DNA of 27,783 nt from Triparma columacea (Eukaryota; Sar; Bolidophyceae; Parmales; Triparmaceae), in NCBI GenBank assembly GCA_030267965.1, contig BRYA01001480.1, forward strand, positions 8,326-36,108, read 5' to 3'. The position numbers and the translations under genes are program-made. Below, in pieces: positions 1-8,646 of the stretch; position 1 is the stretch's first letter, and the number at the start of each line of letters is the position of its first letter. The notes beneath the pieces are model-generated. The model saw nothing but the letters and a program-made list of their open reading frames with translations. It did not search any database and was not told the origin of the DNA.

Positions 1-85
1 GGGGTTGGAGGGGAGTGCCTGCTAGTCAATATAATCATACGTCATAATCATTCCTAAACTCACAACCCCCCCCACCCACCCACAG

Positions 86-654
86 ACTCGCATTTACGAG
101 AACAAAGCAGGATACGGGCACGGTCAAGATCCCACTCCTCCTCCTCTTCTTCCTCCAATTCCTCCTCTTCCTCTTCCTCCTCTTCCTCATCTTCGCAACC
201 CAACTCCCCACCACCAGCACCGTTCGACGACACCATCCACATCCCAGGACCCAACGTCTACTCCTGCGCGTCCTGCCTAACAAACTTTACCACCCTCGAC
301 TCCATCCTATCCAAGTCGTTCCACGGCAGGCACGGTCGAGCGTACCTCTTCGACGACGCATGCAACCTAAAGACACTCCCACCGTCGGACAGACTACTCC
401 TCACCGGCCTCCACTCAGTAAGCGACACGCTCTGCCAAGGATGCGGAGCGTCGGTTGGGTGGACGTATAACAAGTGCTACGAAAGGGGACAAAGGTACAA
501 GGAGGGGAAATTCATCTTCGAAATTTGCAAGATTGAACTGGGGGGGGAGGGAGGAGTTGGGGGGATGATGGTGGAAGGGATGGGAGGAGGAACGAGGAAA
601 AGAGGAAGGGAGGAAGGGGGGGAAGGGGGGGGGGGGGTTGTTAGAGAGTATTAG
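86..654 (+). CDS. Yippee-like zinc-binding protein, 3' part
   Basis: This is the 3'-terminal exon of a Yippee-family gene, a small zinc-binding fold related to Mis18/cereblon domains. It is preceded by a splice acceptor (pyrimidine-rich, ending CACAG at 81-85), so upstream exons lie outside the window. The exon opens with a serine-rich stretch of about 20 Ser codons in near-pure TCC/TCT repeats. The Yippee core follows: VYSCASC (first CxxC, from 256), then SKSFHGRHGRAYLF, LLTGLHSV, CQGC (second CxxC), GWTYNKCYERGQRYKEGKF and IFEICKIEL. These are the family's characteristic blocks in the correct order. After the core comes a Gly/Arg/Glu-rich tail encoded by G-runs, ending at TAG 652-654. The two CxxC pairs should coordinate zinc. 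The cellular role is not known from sequence. The Ser-rich leader and Gly-rich tail are additions to the usual compact family length of about 120 residues. Confidence 0.85.
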
Positions 655-1427
655 GGTTAAGGGGGAAGGGGGAGGGGGAAAGGCGAATGAGGGGGGGTTA
701 GGGGGGGGGGAGAGAAAAAGGGAACTCGTCCATGCATCACAAAACAATATATATTATTTCAACTCTTATGTCCACCCCCCCCGTCCACCCCCCGAGAAAT
801 AAAGAAGGGGGTAAAATTGCTAGGGTTAGGGTTTACGATTAGTTCTACGCGAGGGTCTTGCGCTCGGACATTGGAGCGTGGAAGAGCAGTCTTGGTAATT
901 GTTGGCGCTGGAGACCTGGACCATGTATAGTTTCAGGTCGATGTAGTGGGCGAGGGTCTTACGCATTCCATATTGCCCCCCTCTCTATCTTTGCGCCGAC
1001 AACCCTGCGTTTGGAGGTAGGTCTGTTCAAGGAAGCGCCGGCCCAGCATATGCATCCCAGTTTTCCTTTGCTGCTACTATGCGAGGGTCGAGGAGCAACA
1101 CACGACCGGAAGAAGTCAGAGGTAAAGACAACGCACTACTCCATACTAAGACAACAAGTGCACTACTCCAAACTATATTTACTTCTCAGACATATAAGCG
1201 GGTGAGCTTGTGTGTGGGTTCAGAGTAACTGGATGGTCGAACGCCTTCCCCACCCAGCTCCTTATCAGATAGTACAAGGCTTGGCGGTCGCGCTACGTTT
1301 TTTCCTGTAGGAACTCTGTTGTGTCTCAAAGTCCAAAAGAGATGTCTGATCCTCGCCTCATCCCTGCCACCCACAGATTGATGGATTGGCAAAATCGTTG
1401 CAAAAAATCGCAAATTGTCTGTAGTTA
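655..1427. other. Non-coding stretch between Yippee gene and tRNA-Phe
   Basis: I see no convincing gene here. It contains G-rich runs just after the Yippee stop, an AATAAA-like signal near 797 that could serve the Yippee transcript, and a short telomere-like TAGGGTTAGGGTTT at 821-834. Short open frames exist on both strands (858-1205 plus, 1186-1467 minus), but they have no recognisable domain, and the minus one runs into the tRNA. Confidence 0.6.
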
Positions 1428-1649
1428 GCCGTCTTAGCTCAGGTACGATAGGACCTAGCCAAGCCATTTAAATTCCAAATTTATACTAACCACACACCTA
1501 AAGTTGGGAGAGCGGTGAGTCCTTCTACCCACATTATAAGACCACGTCCAAAATTCTTATCCACCTCTCTCAGTCAGACTGAAGTACTGCACTATCTTGT
1601 TGCGCAATCAACAATCTGAAAGTCTCGTGTTCGATCCACGAAGATGGCA
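1428..1649 (+). tRNA. tRNA-Phe: tRNA-Phe (GAA) interrupted by three introns
   Basis: The exons are 1428-1442 (GCCGTCTTAGCTCAG), 1504-1514 (TTGGGAGAGCG), 1574-1584 (TCAGACTGAAG) and 1614-1649. Joined, they give 73 nt, the exact size of a tRNA without CCA. All four stems pair: acceptor GCCGTCT/AGATGGC (one G-U), D stem GCTC/GAGC, anticodon stem TCAGA/TCTGA, and T stem TCGTG/CACGA around loop TTCGATC. Invariant bases T8, A14, G18, G19, A21, T33, G53, T54, T55, C56, A58 and C61 are in place. The anticodon at 1581-1583 is GAA, and the body resembles eukaryotic tRNA-Phe. Intron 3 (1585-1613, 29 nt) lies at the canonical 37/38 position. Introns 1 (1443-1503, 61 nt, D loop after base 15) and 2 (1515-1573, 59 nt, after base 26) are ectopic. 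Both have GT...AG ends, and intron 1 has a TACTAAC branch-point-like motif at 1484-1490. Each ectopic boundary could slide by 1-2 nt. Processing is not demonstrated. Confidence 0.88.
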
Positions 1650-1654
1650 TTGCA

Positions 1655-1663
1655 TTTTTTTTT
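1655..1663 (+). terminator. RNA polymerase III T-run terminator of tRNA-Phe
   Basis: A run of nine T begins 6 nt after the discriminator base of the tRNA. This is where a Pol III terminator is expected, and it supports the split tRNA being a transcribed gene rather than a decayed copy. Confidence 0.75.
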
Positions 1664-2116
1664 GCCGATTTGATAATGCTCCTTGGTGACTTTTAATGAG
1701 TCGATGAATGAGCATAAATTGAGCGGGAGTTTTGAGATTTTTTTTGTTGATCCCCACCCACTAACACTTTTGGCTCAGATTAGCGCAAAGTACAACGAGA
1801 TTTGTGTCAGATCATAATACCTAAGACGATAAAATTTAAAACAATCTATAATTGGAAAAAATCATGGATTGAAAAATATGAATAAGTGTCATCTTCGCCA
1901 GCCATTATGATGATGTTCTTGTCGGGGTAGCTAAAAAGTTTATTTAACGGCTATATATCTGCAAATCCGGCGATCTGATTGGTTCCAACGGGTGCCTATT
2001 AGCCTTTGCCTATAAAATTGCCTATTTCTCTGCTCTGAAAACTTGCCTAGTACCCCAAGGCTCCAACACAACCGGTGCTCTGCTCTGCTCCCCACCCCAA
2101 AAAGCAACAATAATTC
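1664..2116. other. Intergenic / probable promoter region of the LRR gene
   Basis: This is an AT-rich stretch without convincing ORFs, lying between the tRNA terminator and the ATG of the LRR gene at 2117. An inverted CCAAT-like motif (ATTGG) sits near 1979 and a TATAAAA-like string near 2011. Both are weak, motif-level observations. Confidence 0.4.
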
Positions 2117-5100
2117 ATGAGAGTAGTAAAGGCAGACCTCGTGTATGCCCTAACACGGCAGCCCCTCTCATCCTGCACGGCCCTCCACCTTGATGGTCTG
2201 AAGGTGGAGAGCCTGTCGTTTGGTTTGGTCCAAATCCCCAACCTCTTGGTCCTTCGGGTGAATGATAACAACCTCAAGAGCATTGTGGACATTGAGTTGG
2301 AGGGCAACGAGATGCTTTGGGAGCTTCATGCTAGGGGAAACATGATGACTAGTGTTTCGCTGGGTGGAAGGAGGGCGATGGGGGTGTTGGACTTGGGCAA
2401 GAATAAGTTAACCGAGGAGGAGTTGGGAAGGTGAGATGGGGGCGGCGAGCGAAGCGAGTCGCGTTAATAACCCTAACCCTTCTTCCCCTCCATCCTTCCT
2501 GCGGCTCGCTTCGCTCACCCAGGGCTCTCGGCGGAATGACTGTTATTTCTCTGTCTGTCTCACACAATTCGACCATTGAGGGTTCCTCCGCCCCGAATTC
2601 CTGCTCACCCTCTACGATGGCTTACCGGCGGAGGGTTTTGGAGGTGAGAGAGTCAGCAAAAATGTGCGCCATTATTGGCGACAAAACTGTCTATAGCGAG
2701 ATTCATCATCGTCTATTGTGGCGCTGATAATAAACCTAACCCTTCTTCCCCTCCATTCGCTCGCCGCACCCTTCTTCCCCTCCATCCTTCTTACGGCTCG
2801 CTTCGCTCGCCGCCCCTACACAACAGGCGGTTAACAACACATGGGTGCTGGACGGTCACTTTGTATCAAAGGAGGAGAGGGTGGGTTTGGTTGCGTCCAC
2901 CAGTTCAATGGAGGATAAACCGGAGCCAATCCCTGGAAGCCCGTGTTCCATGTTTCTCTCCCAAGTTTTGGCCCGGGCCCCCACGAAAAACCAGGACTCT
3001 GTCGACATTTTTAGGATAAAGTTCCTCCTTCCCTTCTGGGACGGGCGGGCAGAAAGGCACAACGAAGCAGTGAGGAGGCAAGTCCACAAACCGAAACCCC
3101 AACTTATGGCCAGGTCCCACGTGCGCAAGCTGGAGGGTCTCGAATTCGGAATGAAGGTGAGAATGGGTGAAAATCATAGCTGCACCGCGACGACTGCTAA
3201 CGCAGTCCTCTCCGTGACTCGCTTCGCTCGTCGCTCTCGCTTCGCTCGTCGCTCTCGCTTCGCTCGTCGCTCTCGCTTCGCTCGTCGCTCTCGCTTCGCT
3301 CGTCGCTCTCGCTTCGCTCGTCACTCTCCGTCAGCTCGACCTTACCGTTCTGCTGAGCGTTGCGCTTCAGTACAACATACCGAGGACCGTGCTGGTGGGG
3401 TGCTTGGAGGTTCTTTGCGACGGCGAGCTCAGGAGGGACGAGTGCAGGGACCTTGCCGACCTTCCACCCTTTGTAAAAACGGCGCTCGTTTGGAAGATTT
3501 TACAAACCTTGAAGGTGAGAATGGGTGAAAATCAGAGGGGTGGGGGGGGGTTAAGAATGGGCAAGGCGGAGGAGTGCGCTCAACACCCCCATATCCACTA
3601 ACACAAGACCCCCTCTTCGCGACTCGCTTCGCTCGTCGCTCGTCGCTCGTCGCTCGTCGCTTCGCTCGCCGCTCTCAGGGAGCGGACGGGGAGGGGGTGA
3701 GAAATGAGGCCTACAGCCTCTACTCTGGGGAAGAGCTCCGGCTTAAAATAGAGCTCTTGGACAGCATCCCGAATGTAGTCACCCGGCACGGCAGTAAAGA
3801 GTGCGCGGGGTACATGGACAAGCTGAGCATCCGGTGTAGGCACGCGGCTAGGCTCCTCCAGAGAAGCCCCTACTGCCCAATGGTGACTGCAGCGAAGCAG
3901 GCCAGTGCTGAGCTGCAGAGGCATTACGACGAGATGGAGGAGCTCCTGGATCAGGCCGGCTTGGGAAGGAAGGACCTCGGGATTGCAGAGGGGCAGGAAG
4001 TGCCAGCGTTTAGGCCAAAAAAGGATTCTCCTAACCGGCCGTACAGGAGGCTGTGGACCGAGAACTTGGACAAGGTAAACGGAACAGAGTCGGGCGTCCA
4101 GCACAATCCAGTCAAGCCGGAGGAGAAGAATTGGGGAGAGTGGGAGGAATGGGGGGAGTGGGCCAGCCAGGGAAGGTGAGAAGGGGGGGGGTGGGGAGGG
4201 GGTTAAAATCAGAGCTGCACCGAGAGGACTGCGAACTGTGACGACTACTAACGCAGTCCTCTCCGTGACTCGCTTCGTTCGTCGCAATCAGCTCCAGCCA
4301 AAAATATCAGAATCTTGAGGAGGAGGATTCTGATGCGGAGGAGGTGAGAATGGATTTGCGCGGCACCAAGGCATCAAGGCACCCCATCTTATGTACTGAG
4401 GAAACAGCGGCTCGCTTCGCTCACCGCCGCTCACTGCCGCTCACTGCCGCTCACCGCCTCTCATCCCCCCCCCTGCTCGCAGGAGGAAGAGGAAGAAGAG
4501 TTGGGTAAAGCCTCCAACAGCAAGGCCGTGAATTACGTCAGGAGGGTAAGGGCCGGCGAAGTCGTCCAGCTTTTTCCGAAAATGTTCGCCAAGATTGACG
4601 CCGTCAGTGAGGACGGGTTGGAGGTCTTGGTGCGCATGGGAGAGGGGGGCGGAACCGATCACGCGTACAGTGAGGATGTGACAAAAGAAGGCCTTTCGTT
4701 TGAGAGGGACAAGCTCATCTGGGACCCGAGGAAATTCTGGACTCACGAGAAGGTGAGAGTGGGTGAAAATCAGAGGTGCACCCGAGCTGCACCGCGACAA
4801 CCACGAGCTGCACCGCGACAACCACGAGCTGCACCGCGACAACCACGAGCTGCACCGCGATAACCACTCACGCAGTCCTCTCCTTGACTCGCTTCGCTCG
4901 CCACTCGCTTCGCTCGTCACTCGCTTCGCTCGTCGCTCTCGAAGTGTCTGGGGATGATCTCCAAGGAGGATGAGAGGGCGAGGGTGAAGGGCTTCGTGAG
5001 ATTGATGAGGGACTCGGGCTCCCTCAACAGGAGTGGGATGGGCAGGGTAGGGGGCAACCGACCCATGCCGTTGGAGCTCGTGAATGACATCAAGAGGGCA

Positions 5101-7013
5101 AGCACAAATGTCGGGATAAATAAGCTGCAACTCTTCTCCGCAGATTCAGGCTGGGATGGCAGCTTCATCCTCGCCCCCGGTGCCCTCGTTGCTGCGCAGA
5201 ACGAGCTGGGAGGTGGCTACGGCGGCGCTTGGAGCAGAATAGAGGATCCGCCAGTAAACCTCGTGGATGGTTTGGTGGGAGTCGAGTTATCGACGACTGT
5301 AACCACAGGAGGGTCCATGATTGCTGAGCAAATCCCGGGAAATGCCTCCAACAATGCAATGACGAACCCGCCCGTTTTGGACTCCAAGAGCAGCGTGCTC
5401 GACGCCAGCAGCATTGGGAGTAGCACGGTCAGGAGCAGGTTCGGGCTGAGCAGGGAGCAGATATTTGATGAGTTCAGTGTTCTCATGAAGGAGATGGGAA
5501 GCGTGAGAAACATGTCGGCAGACAAGGGGAAGCTGGCAAAAATGAACCCGTTGGCTTCCAACTTGGGAAGCAAGAGGGGGATCGATGTGGAGGATATGAT
5601 GATGCACGTCGCAAGGAGGAAGCAAGAGCTCGCAGGCAATTTCCAGGAGGAAGGGTGGGAGGCTGAAGGCGAAGAGGTAGAGCAAGAAGACGAAGGGAAC
5701 GGCAAGAGGGCATTCGGTCTGACGGAGCTAGAGCACACAGGAAGGGACGATGAGGAGGAGGAACCTGGTGGCGAAGGGGTGCAGGACAGAGAGGGAATGA
5801 GAGGGACAAGCTCATCTGGGACCCGAGGTGAGTAACGGGGCGGGCATGGTATGGTACCTCTGCATATATCGGATGGCACTCGTCTCTTCGCTCGCTCATC
5901 GCTCGCCGCCTCATGGTATGGTACCTCTGCATATTTCGGATGGCACTCGTCTCTTCGCTCTCACTCACACAATTTCGCCCATCCTTCCCGCGGCTCGCTT
6001 CGCTCGCCGCAGGGGAGGGAGTCCCCCCTCCCCCCCTTCACGCAGAGGACACGCTTGACGCTTTGGCCAAGAAGTTTGATATCCTCCCTAACTTTGGTGG
6101 CTCTGTCGGGGCCCAAAGCAATAGCACCCTCATAACTACCACCAGCGTTGTGGTAAAGAAGCCCCCGAGGAAGGTTGGCCCGAGGCCCTGGTTCACTCAC
6201 GGAGGAAAGTCTAAGATGCTAGTGAGCAGCAAGAGCATGGGGAGCATCGGCATCGGGAAGGCGCTGGGGTTAGGGAAGCCCTTCACAATGAACTTGAGCA
6301 CTGCGTCCAGCAGCAGCCTTGTCGGGGTCGGTAAGATGATGTTGAACGATGGACTAGACGACGACAGGAGCATCGTCGGGAGCGGGAGGGCGAGGATACA
6401 CAGCGCATCCCGCAACAGGTGGCAAGGACGCGGGCGCAGCCGAGCTAGCAGCTCCGAAGACCCCACACTCCTCCAAACTACCCCTATCAACTTCGCTCCT
6501 GAGACTTCCCTGGTCACAAATGGTAGCTCGAAGTTGCTCGAGCAGGACGGCGGTGAGGGTGGCAACCCTGCAACGAGACCCTTCGTAACCCGCGTGTCAG
6601 TGCCTCTGCCGGCGGCCACGGAGAGGCCAGAAGAATGCCCTTCCCCCTCCGTCAGCCCTAGAAGCTCCTCGGTAGCCCTCGGGCAGAAGCCCATGACGCC
6701 GTCCAGCAGGCTGCTAGGTCAGGACAGCATGGTCGAAGGCAGCTTTGGCGGGGATCTCGAGGCCCCGCCTCCTGGGAGCAGGCAGAGGCTGCTCGTTGGA
6801 CAGAGGGAAATTACCCTCGGGGCCTGGAGCGAACGAGAGGAACACACCCAGGAGGAAAGCTTAATGTTCAGGAGGGCGGGAAGAAGCAGCAAGGGAAGGA
6901 GGACGGGGCAGCAGCGCCCGAGGACCGGTGGCAACGGGGAGAAGAAGACGAGGCTGATGGAGAGGCTCGAGAAGAGGAGCACAAAGGGGCTTGCGGGACT
7001 CAACGTGGGATAA
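2117..7013 (+). CDS. Leucine-rich-repeat protein, nine exons
   Basis: The exons are 2117-2430, 2523-2643, 2827-3156, 3335-3514, 3679-4175, 4292-4343, 4483-4752, 4945-5827 and 6013-7013 (or 6046-7013). All phases agree, giving about 1,215 or 1,204 residues. The N-terminus has SDS22-like LRRs (LHLDGLKVESLSFG, LLVLRVNDNNL, MGVLDLGKNKL). An LRR-cap-like segment follows across the exon 2/3 join (YRRRVLE then AVNNTWVLDGHFVSKEER), which supports both splice sites. Next come a helical region (LDLTVLLSVALQYNIP...), a region containing FWTHEK, and a long Ser/Gly/Arg-rich C-terminal half with an acidic patch (GEEVEQEDEGNG). There is no catalytic motif, so a scaffold or protein-binding role is likely; the exact family is unknown to me. 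Exon 6 has two acceptors 6 nt apart (after 4291 or 4297), and exon 9 has two in-frame acceptors (6012, or 6045 behind a better pyrimidine tract). Most introns look like one repeat family. Confidence 0.75.
2431..2522 (+). repeat. Introner-like intron 1 with inverted ends
   Basis: This 92-nt intron starts GTGAGA and ends CACCCAG. Near the donor it carries GGCGAGCGAAGCGAGTCGCG, and near the acceptor GCGGCTCGCTTCGCTC. The two are inverted copies that could pair as a stem, bringing the splice sites together or marking terminal inverted repeats. CCCTAACCC in the middle could supply the branch point. Confidence 0.65.
2644..2826 (+). repeat. Introner-like intron 2
   Basis: This 183-nt intron (GTGAGA...ACAG) holds two partial copies of a block shared with intron 1 (CCTAACCCTTCTTCCCCTCC, then CCTTCTTCCCCTCCATCCTT) and the GGCTCGCTTCGCTCGCCG motif before the acceptor. 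Confidence 0.6.
3157..3334 (+). repeat. Introner-like intron 3 with expanded TCGCTTCGCTCG array
   Basis: This 178-nt intron starts GTGAGAATGGGTGAAAATCA. It then has GCTGCACCGCGACGACTGC, a CTAAC branch-point-like motif, and the conserved block from about 3200 (CGCAGTCCTCTCCGTGACTC). About six tandem copies of an 18-nt unit (CTCGCTTCGCTCGTCGCT-like) lead to the CGTCAG acceptor. Introns 5 and 7 share the same core. Confidence 0.75.
3515..3678 (+). repeat. Introner-like intron 4
   Basis: This 164-nt intron repeats the exact intron-3 start GTGAGAATGGGTGAAAATCA. A G-run, a CACTAACAC branch-like site, and a short array of CGCTCGT units follow, ending in GCTCTCAG. Confidence 0.7.
4176..4291 (+). repeat. 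Introner-like intron 5
   Basis: This 116-nt intron has GTTAAAATCAGAGCTGCACC, a perfect ACTAAC, and the block at about 4251-4285 that matches intron 3 with one change (CGCTTCGTTCGTCGC). It is the least expanded copy and may be closest to the basic element. A second possible acceptor lies 6 nt downstream. Confidence 0.7.
4344..4482 (+). repeat. Introner-like intron 6
   Basis: This 139-nt intron (GTGAGAATGG...CTCGCAG) has the GGCTCGCTTCGCTCACCGC motif, then several tandem copies of CCGCTCACTG-like units and a C-run before the acceptor. It lacks the AAAATCAGAG/CGCAGTCC core. Confidence 0.55.
4753..4944 (+). repeat. Introner-like intron 7 with 21-nt tandem repeats
   Basis: This 192-nt intron starts GTGAGAGTGGGTGAAAATCA. 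It contains four tandem copies of a 21-nt unit (GAGCTGCACCGCGACAACCA-like, about 4789-4869). The shared block CGCAGTCCTCTCCTTGACTC and three copies of a CTCGCTTCGCTCG(C/T)CA unit follow. The acceptor is CGAAG, a weak 3' site. It is supported because phase-0 joining keeps the frame. Confidence 0.7.
5828..6045 (+). repeat. Introner-like intron 8 with internal duplication
   Basis: The donor is GTGAGT. A unit of about 65-70 nt beginning CATGGTATGGTACCTCTGCA is present twice (from about 5846 and 5912). The GCGGCTCGCTTCGCTCGCCG motif then precedes the GCAG at 6012. A second acceptor, CACGCAG at 6045, has a far stronger C/T tract and is also in frame. Confidence 0.6.
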
Positions 7014-7302
7014 TCGAGTGTGTTGTATGTATTGTATGTGTTGCACGTAGTGTACGGAGTGTAATGTAGAGATGAAAACGCAAGGCTGTGCAATACGAAA
7101 CCACCGAGCTTTTTCACACAGCCAGCGCAAACCAAACCCCATGTACGACTCCCTCTCTCCCCGCACGGTCGCTTTGGGCAGGGTTTGTGGCAGCGTTTTT
7201 GCTCTCCTACAAAACCTAAGAAATTGTTTTCAGAAGAAGGAAAAGGAGGAGGAGATAAAAAATGGAACAATTCACATAATTTTCACAACAATAACCAAGA
7301 CT
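7014..7302. other. Convergent 3' intergenic region
   Basis: This lies between the stop of the LRR gene and the stop of the minus-strand LRR_5 gene. It begins with a TGTTGTATGTATTG-type T/G-rich stretch, which is likely 3' UTR. I see no gene in it. Confidence 0.5.
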
Positions 7303-8646
7303 TCACAGAAATTCCAGAATTACTCTCCACAAAACTTTCGGGATCTTGTCACGTGCCTCAGTCCTCTTAAGGGGGGCTTCAACTCCGTCAATTTGCATCA
7401 GACTAACCGGTTCACTGGGTTGATTCTCCACGTGATCCCAGGTTCCCTTGAGGCACAGAAGAGCGTTGACGCGTTCCGTCACAGCAGGTTTGCGGTGCCA
7501 CCTGTAATGGAGGAGGTCCTCGACAGTCGCCATATTTTTGTCGGCAGCGGCAGCGATTAAGGCGGTGCAGTTCAAGAAGCAGTTTTCACCGATGGAGACG
7601 GCAGGAGATAGAATGAGTTTTGTCAGGGCAGAGCATCCGTAGAAGGCTTCATCGCCAATCATCGTCACTCCATCTGGGATGGTGAAGGCCGTGAGGGAGG
7701 AGCATCCGTCGAAGGCCTGTTCGCCAATCTCCGTCACTCCGTCCGGAATGGTGATGGCCGCGAGGGAGGAGCACCCGTTGAAGGCATCACCGCCAATCCA
7801 CGTCACTCCGTCAGGGATTGTGATGGCCGTGAGGGAGGAGCATCCGTCGAAGGCCTGTTCGCCAATCTCCGTCACTCCGTCCGGAATGGTGATGGCCGTG
7901 AGGGAGGAGCATAATTGGAAGGCGTATTCGCCAATCTCCGTCACTCCGTGTGGGATTGTGATGGCCGTGAGGGAAGAGCATCCGTAGAAGGCGTCGTAGC
8001 CAATCTCTGTCACTCCGTCCGGGATGGTGATGGCCGTGAGGGAGGAGCATCCTTCGAAGGTTTCATAGCCAATCGTCGTCACTCCGTCCGGGATTGTGAT
8101 GGCTGCGAGGGAGGAGCATTCAACGAAGGCGCTATCGCCAATCTCTGTCACTGAGTCCGGGATTGTGATGGCTGCGAGGGAGGAGCATCCCCAGAAGGCG
8201 CGTTCGCCAATCGTCGTCACTCCGTCCGGGATTGTGATGGCTGCGAGGGAGGAGCAAAAGCTGAAGGCATCATCGACAATTATTGTCACTCCGTCCGGGA
8301 TGGTGATGGCCGTGAGGGAGGAGCATCCGTCGAAGGCGTATTCGCCAATTGTCGTCACTGAGTCCGGGATGGTGATGGCCGTGAGCGAGGAGCATCCATA
8401 GAAGGTCTGTTCGCGAATCGTAGTCACTCCTTCCGGGATGGTGATGGCCGTGAGGGAGGAGCATCGGAAGAAGGCGTCCACGCCAATCGTCGTGACTCCG
8501 TCCGGGATTATGATGGCCGTGAGGGAGGAGCATCCGTAGAAGGCTTTATCGCCAATCGACGTCACTCCTTGTGCAAAAGTCACCTCTGTGAGTTCAGTAT
8601 CGTCTTCGAAGCTCTCTACGCCAGAGTATACTGCTGTTTGGGGCAT
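7303..8646 (-). CDS. LRR_5 (BspA-like) repeat protein A
   Basis: An intronless 447-residue protein. After a short leader (MPQTAVYSGVESFEDDTELTE) come 14 tandem 23-residue leucine-rich units of the LRR_5/BspA type, pattern VTxIGxxAFxxCSSL followed by xAITIPDG. A divergent cap (SIGENCFLNCTALI) and a C-terminal tail, HYRWHR...RVNALLCLK...LPK/IPKxxWRVILEFL, follow; two other genes here share this tail. Such repeats form a right-handed solenoid used for protein binding. There is no signal peptide, so the protein is probably intracellular. The ATG at 8644-8646 matches the start of paralog C. The 69-nt DNA repeat leaves long antisense frames, which are not genes. Repeat number differs between paralogs (14, 8, 10), as expected of slippage or unequal exchange. 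Confidence 0.88.
   Translation of the reverse strand: MPQTAVYSGVESFEDDTELTEVTFAQGVTSIGDKAFYGCSSLTAIIIPDGVTTIGVDAFFRCSSLTAITIPEGVTTIREQTFYGCSSLTAITIPDSVTTIGEYAFDGCSSLTAITIPDGVTIIVDDAFSFCSSLAAITIPDGVTTIGERAFWGCSSLAAITIPDSVTEIGDSAFVECSSLAAITIPDGVTTIGYETFEGCSSLTAITIPDGVTEIGYDAFYGCSSLTAITIPHGVTEIGEYAFQLCSSLTAITIPDGVTEIGEQAFDGCSSLTAITIPDGVTWIGGDAFNGCSSLAAITIPDGVTEIGEQAFDGCSSLTAFTIPDGVTMIGDEAFYGCSALTKLILSPAVSIGENCFLNCTALIAAAADKNMATVEDLLHYRWHRKPAVTERVNALLCLKGTWDHVENQPSEPVSLMQIDGVEAPLKRTEARDKIPKVLWRVILEFL

Noticed and set aside
821..834. Telomere-like TAGGGTTAGGGTTT
   Set aside because: Only two units, isolated inside unique sequence. Similar CCCTAACCC strings in the introns are explained by the intron repeat.
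1186..1467. 93-codon minus-strand ORF
   Set aside because: It overlaps the first exon and first intron of the tRNA-Phe gene on the opposite strand and has no recognisable domain.
3227..3330. Regular short repeats in introns as a possible CRISPR array
   Set aside because: The units are contiguous with no unique spacers of uniform length, and they lie inside a eukaryotic intron between in-phase exons.
7679..8533. Several long plus-strand and alternative-frame ORFs across LRR_5 gene A, and similar ones across genes B and C
   Set aside because: They arise because the 69-nt repeat has no stops in other frames. They are repetitive shadows without independent start context, and the sense frame has clear LRR_5 units.
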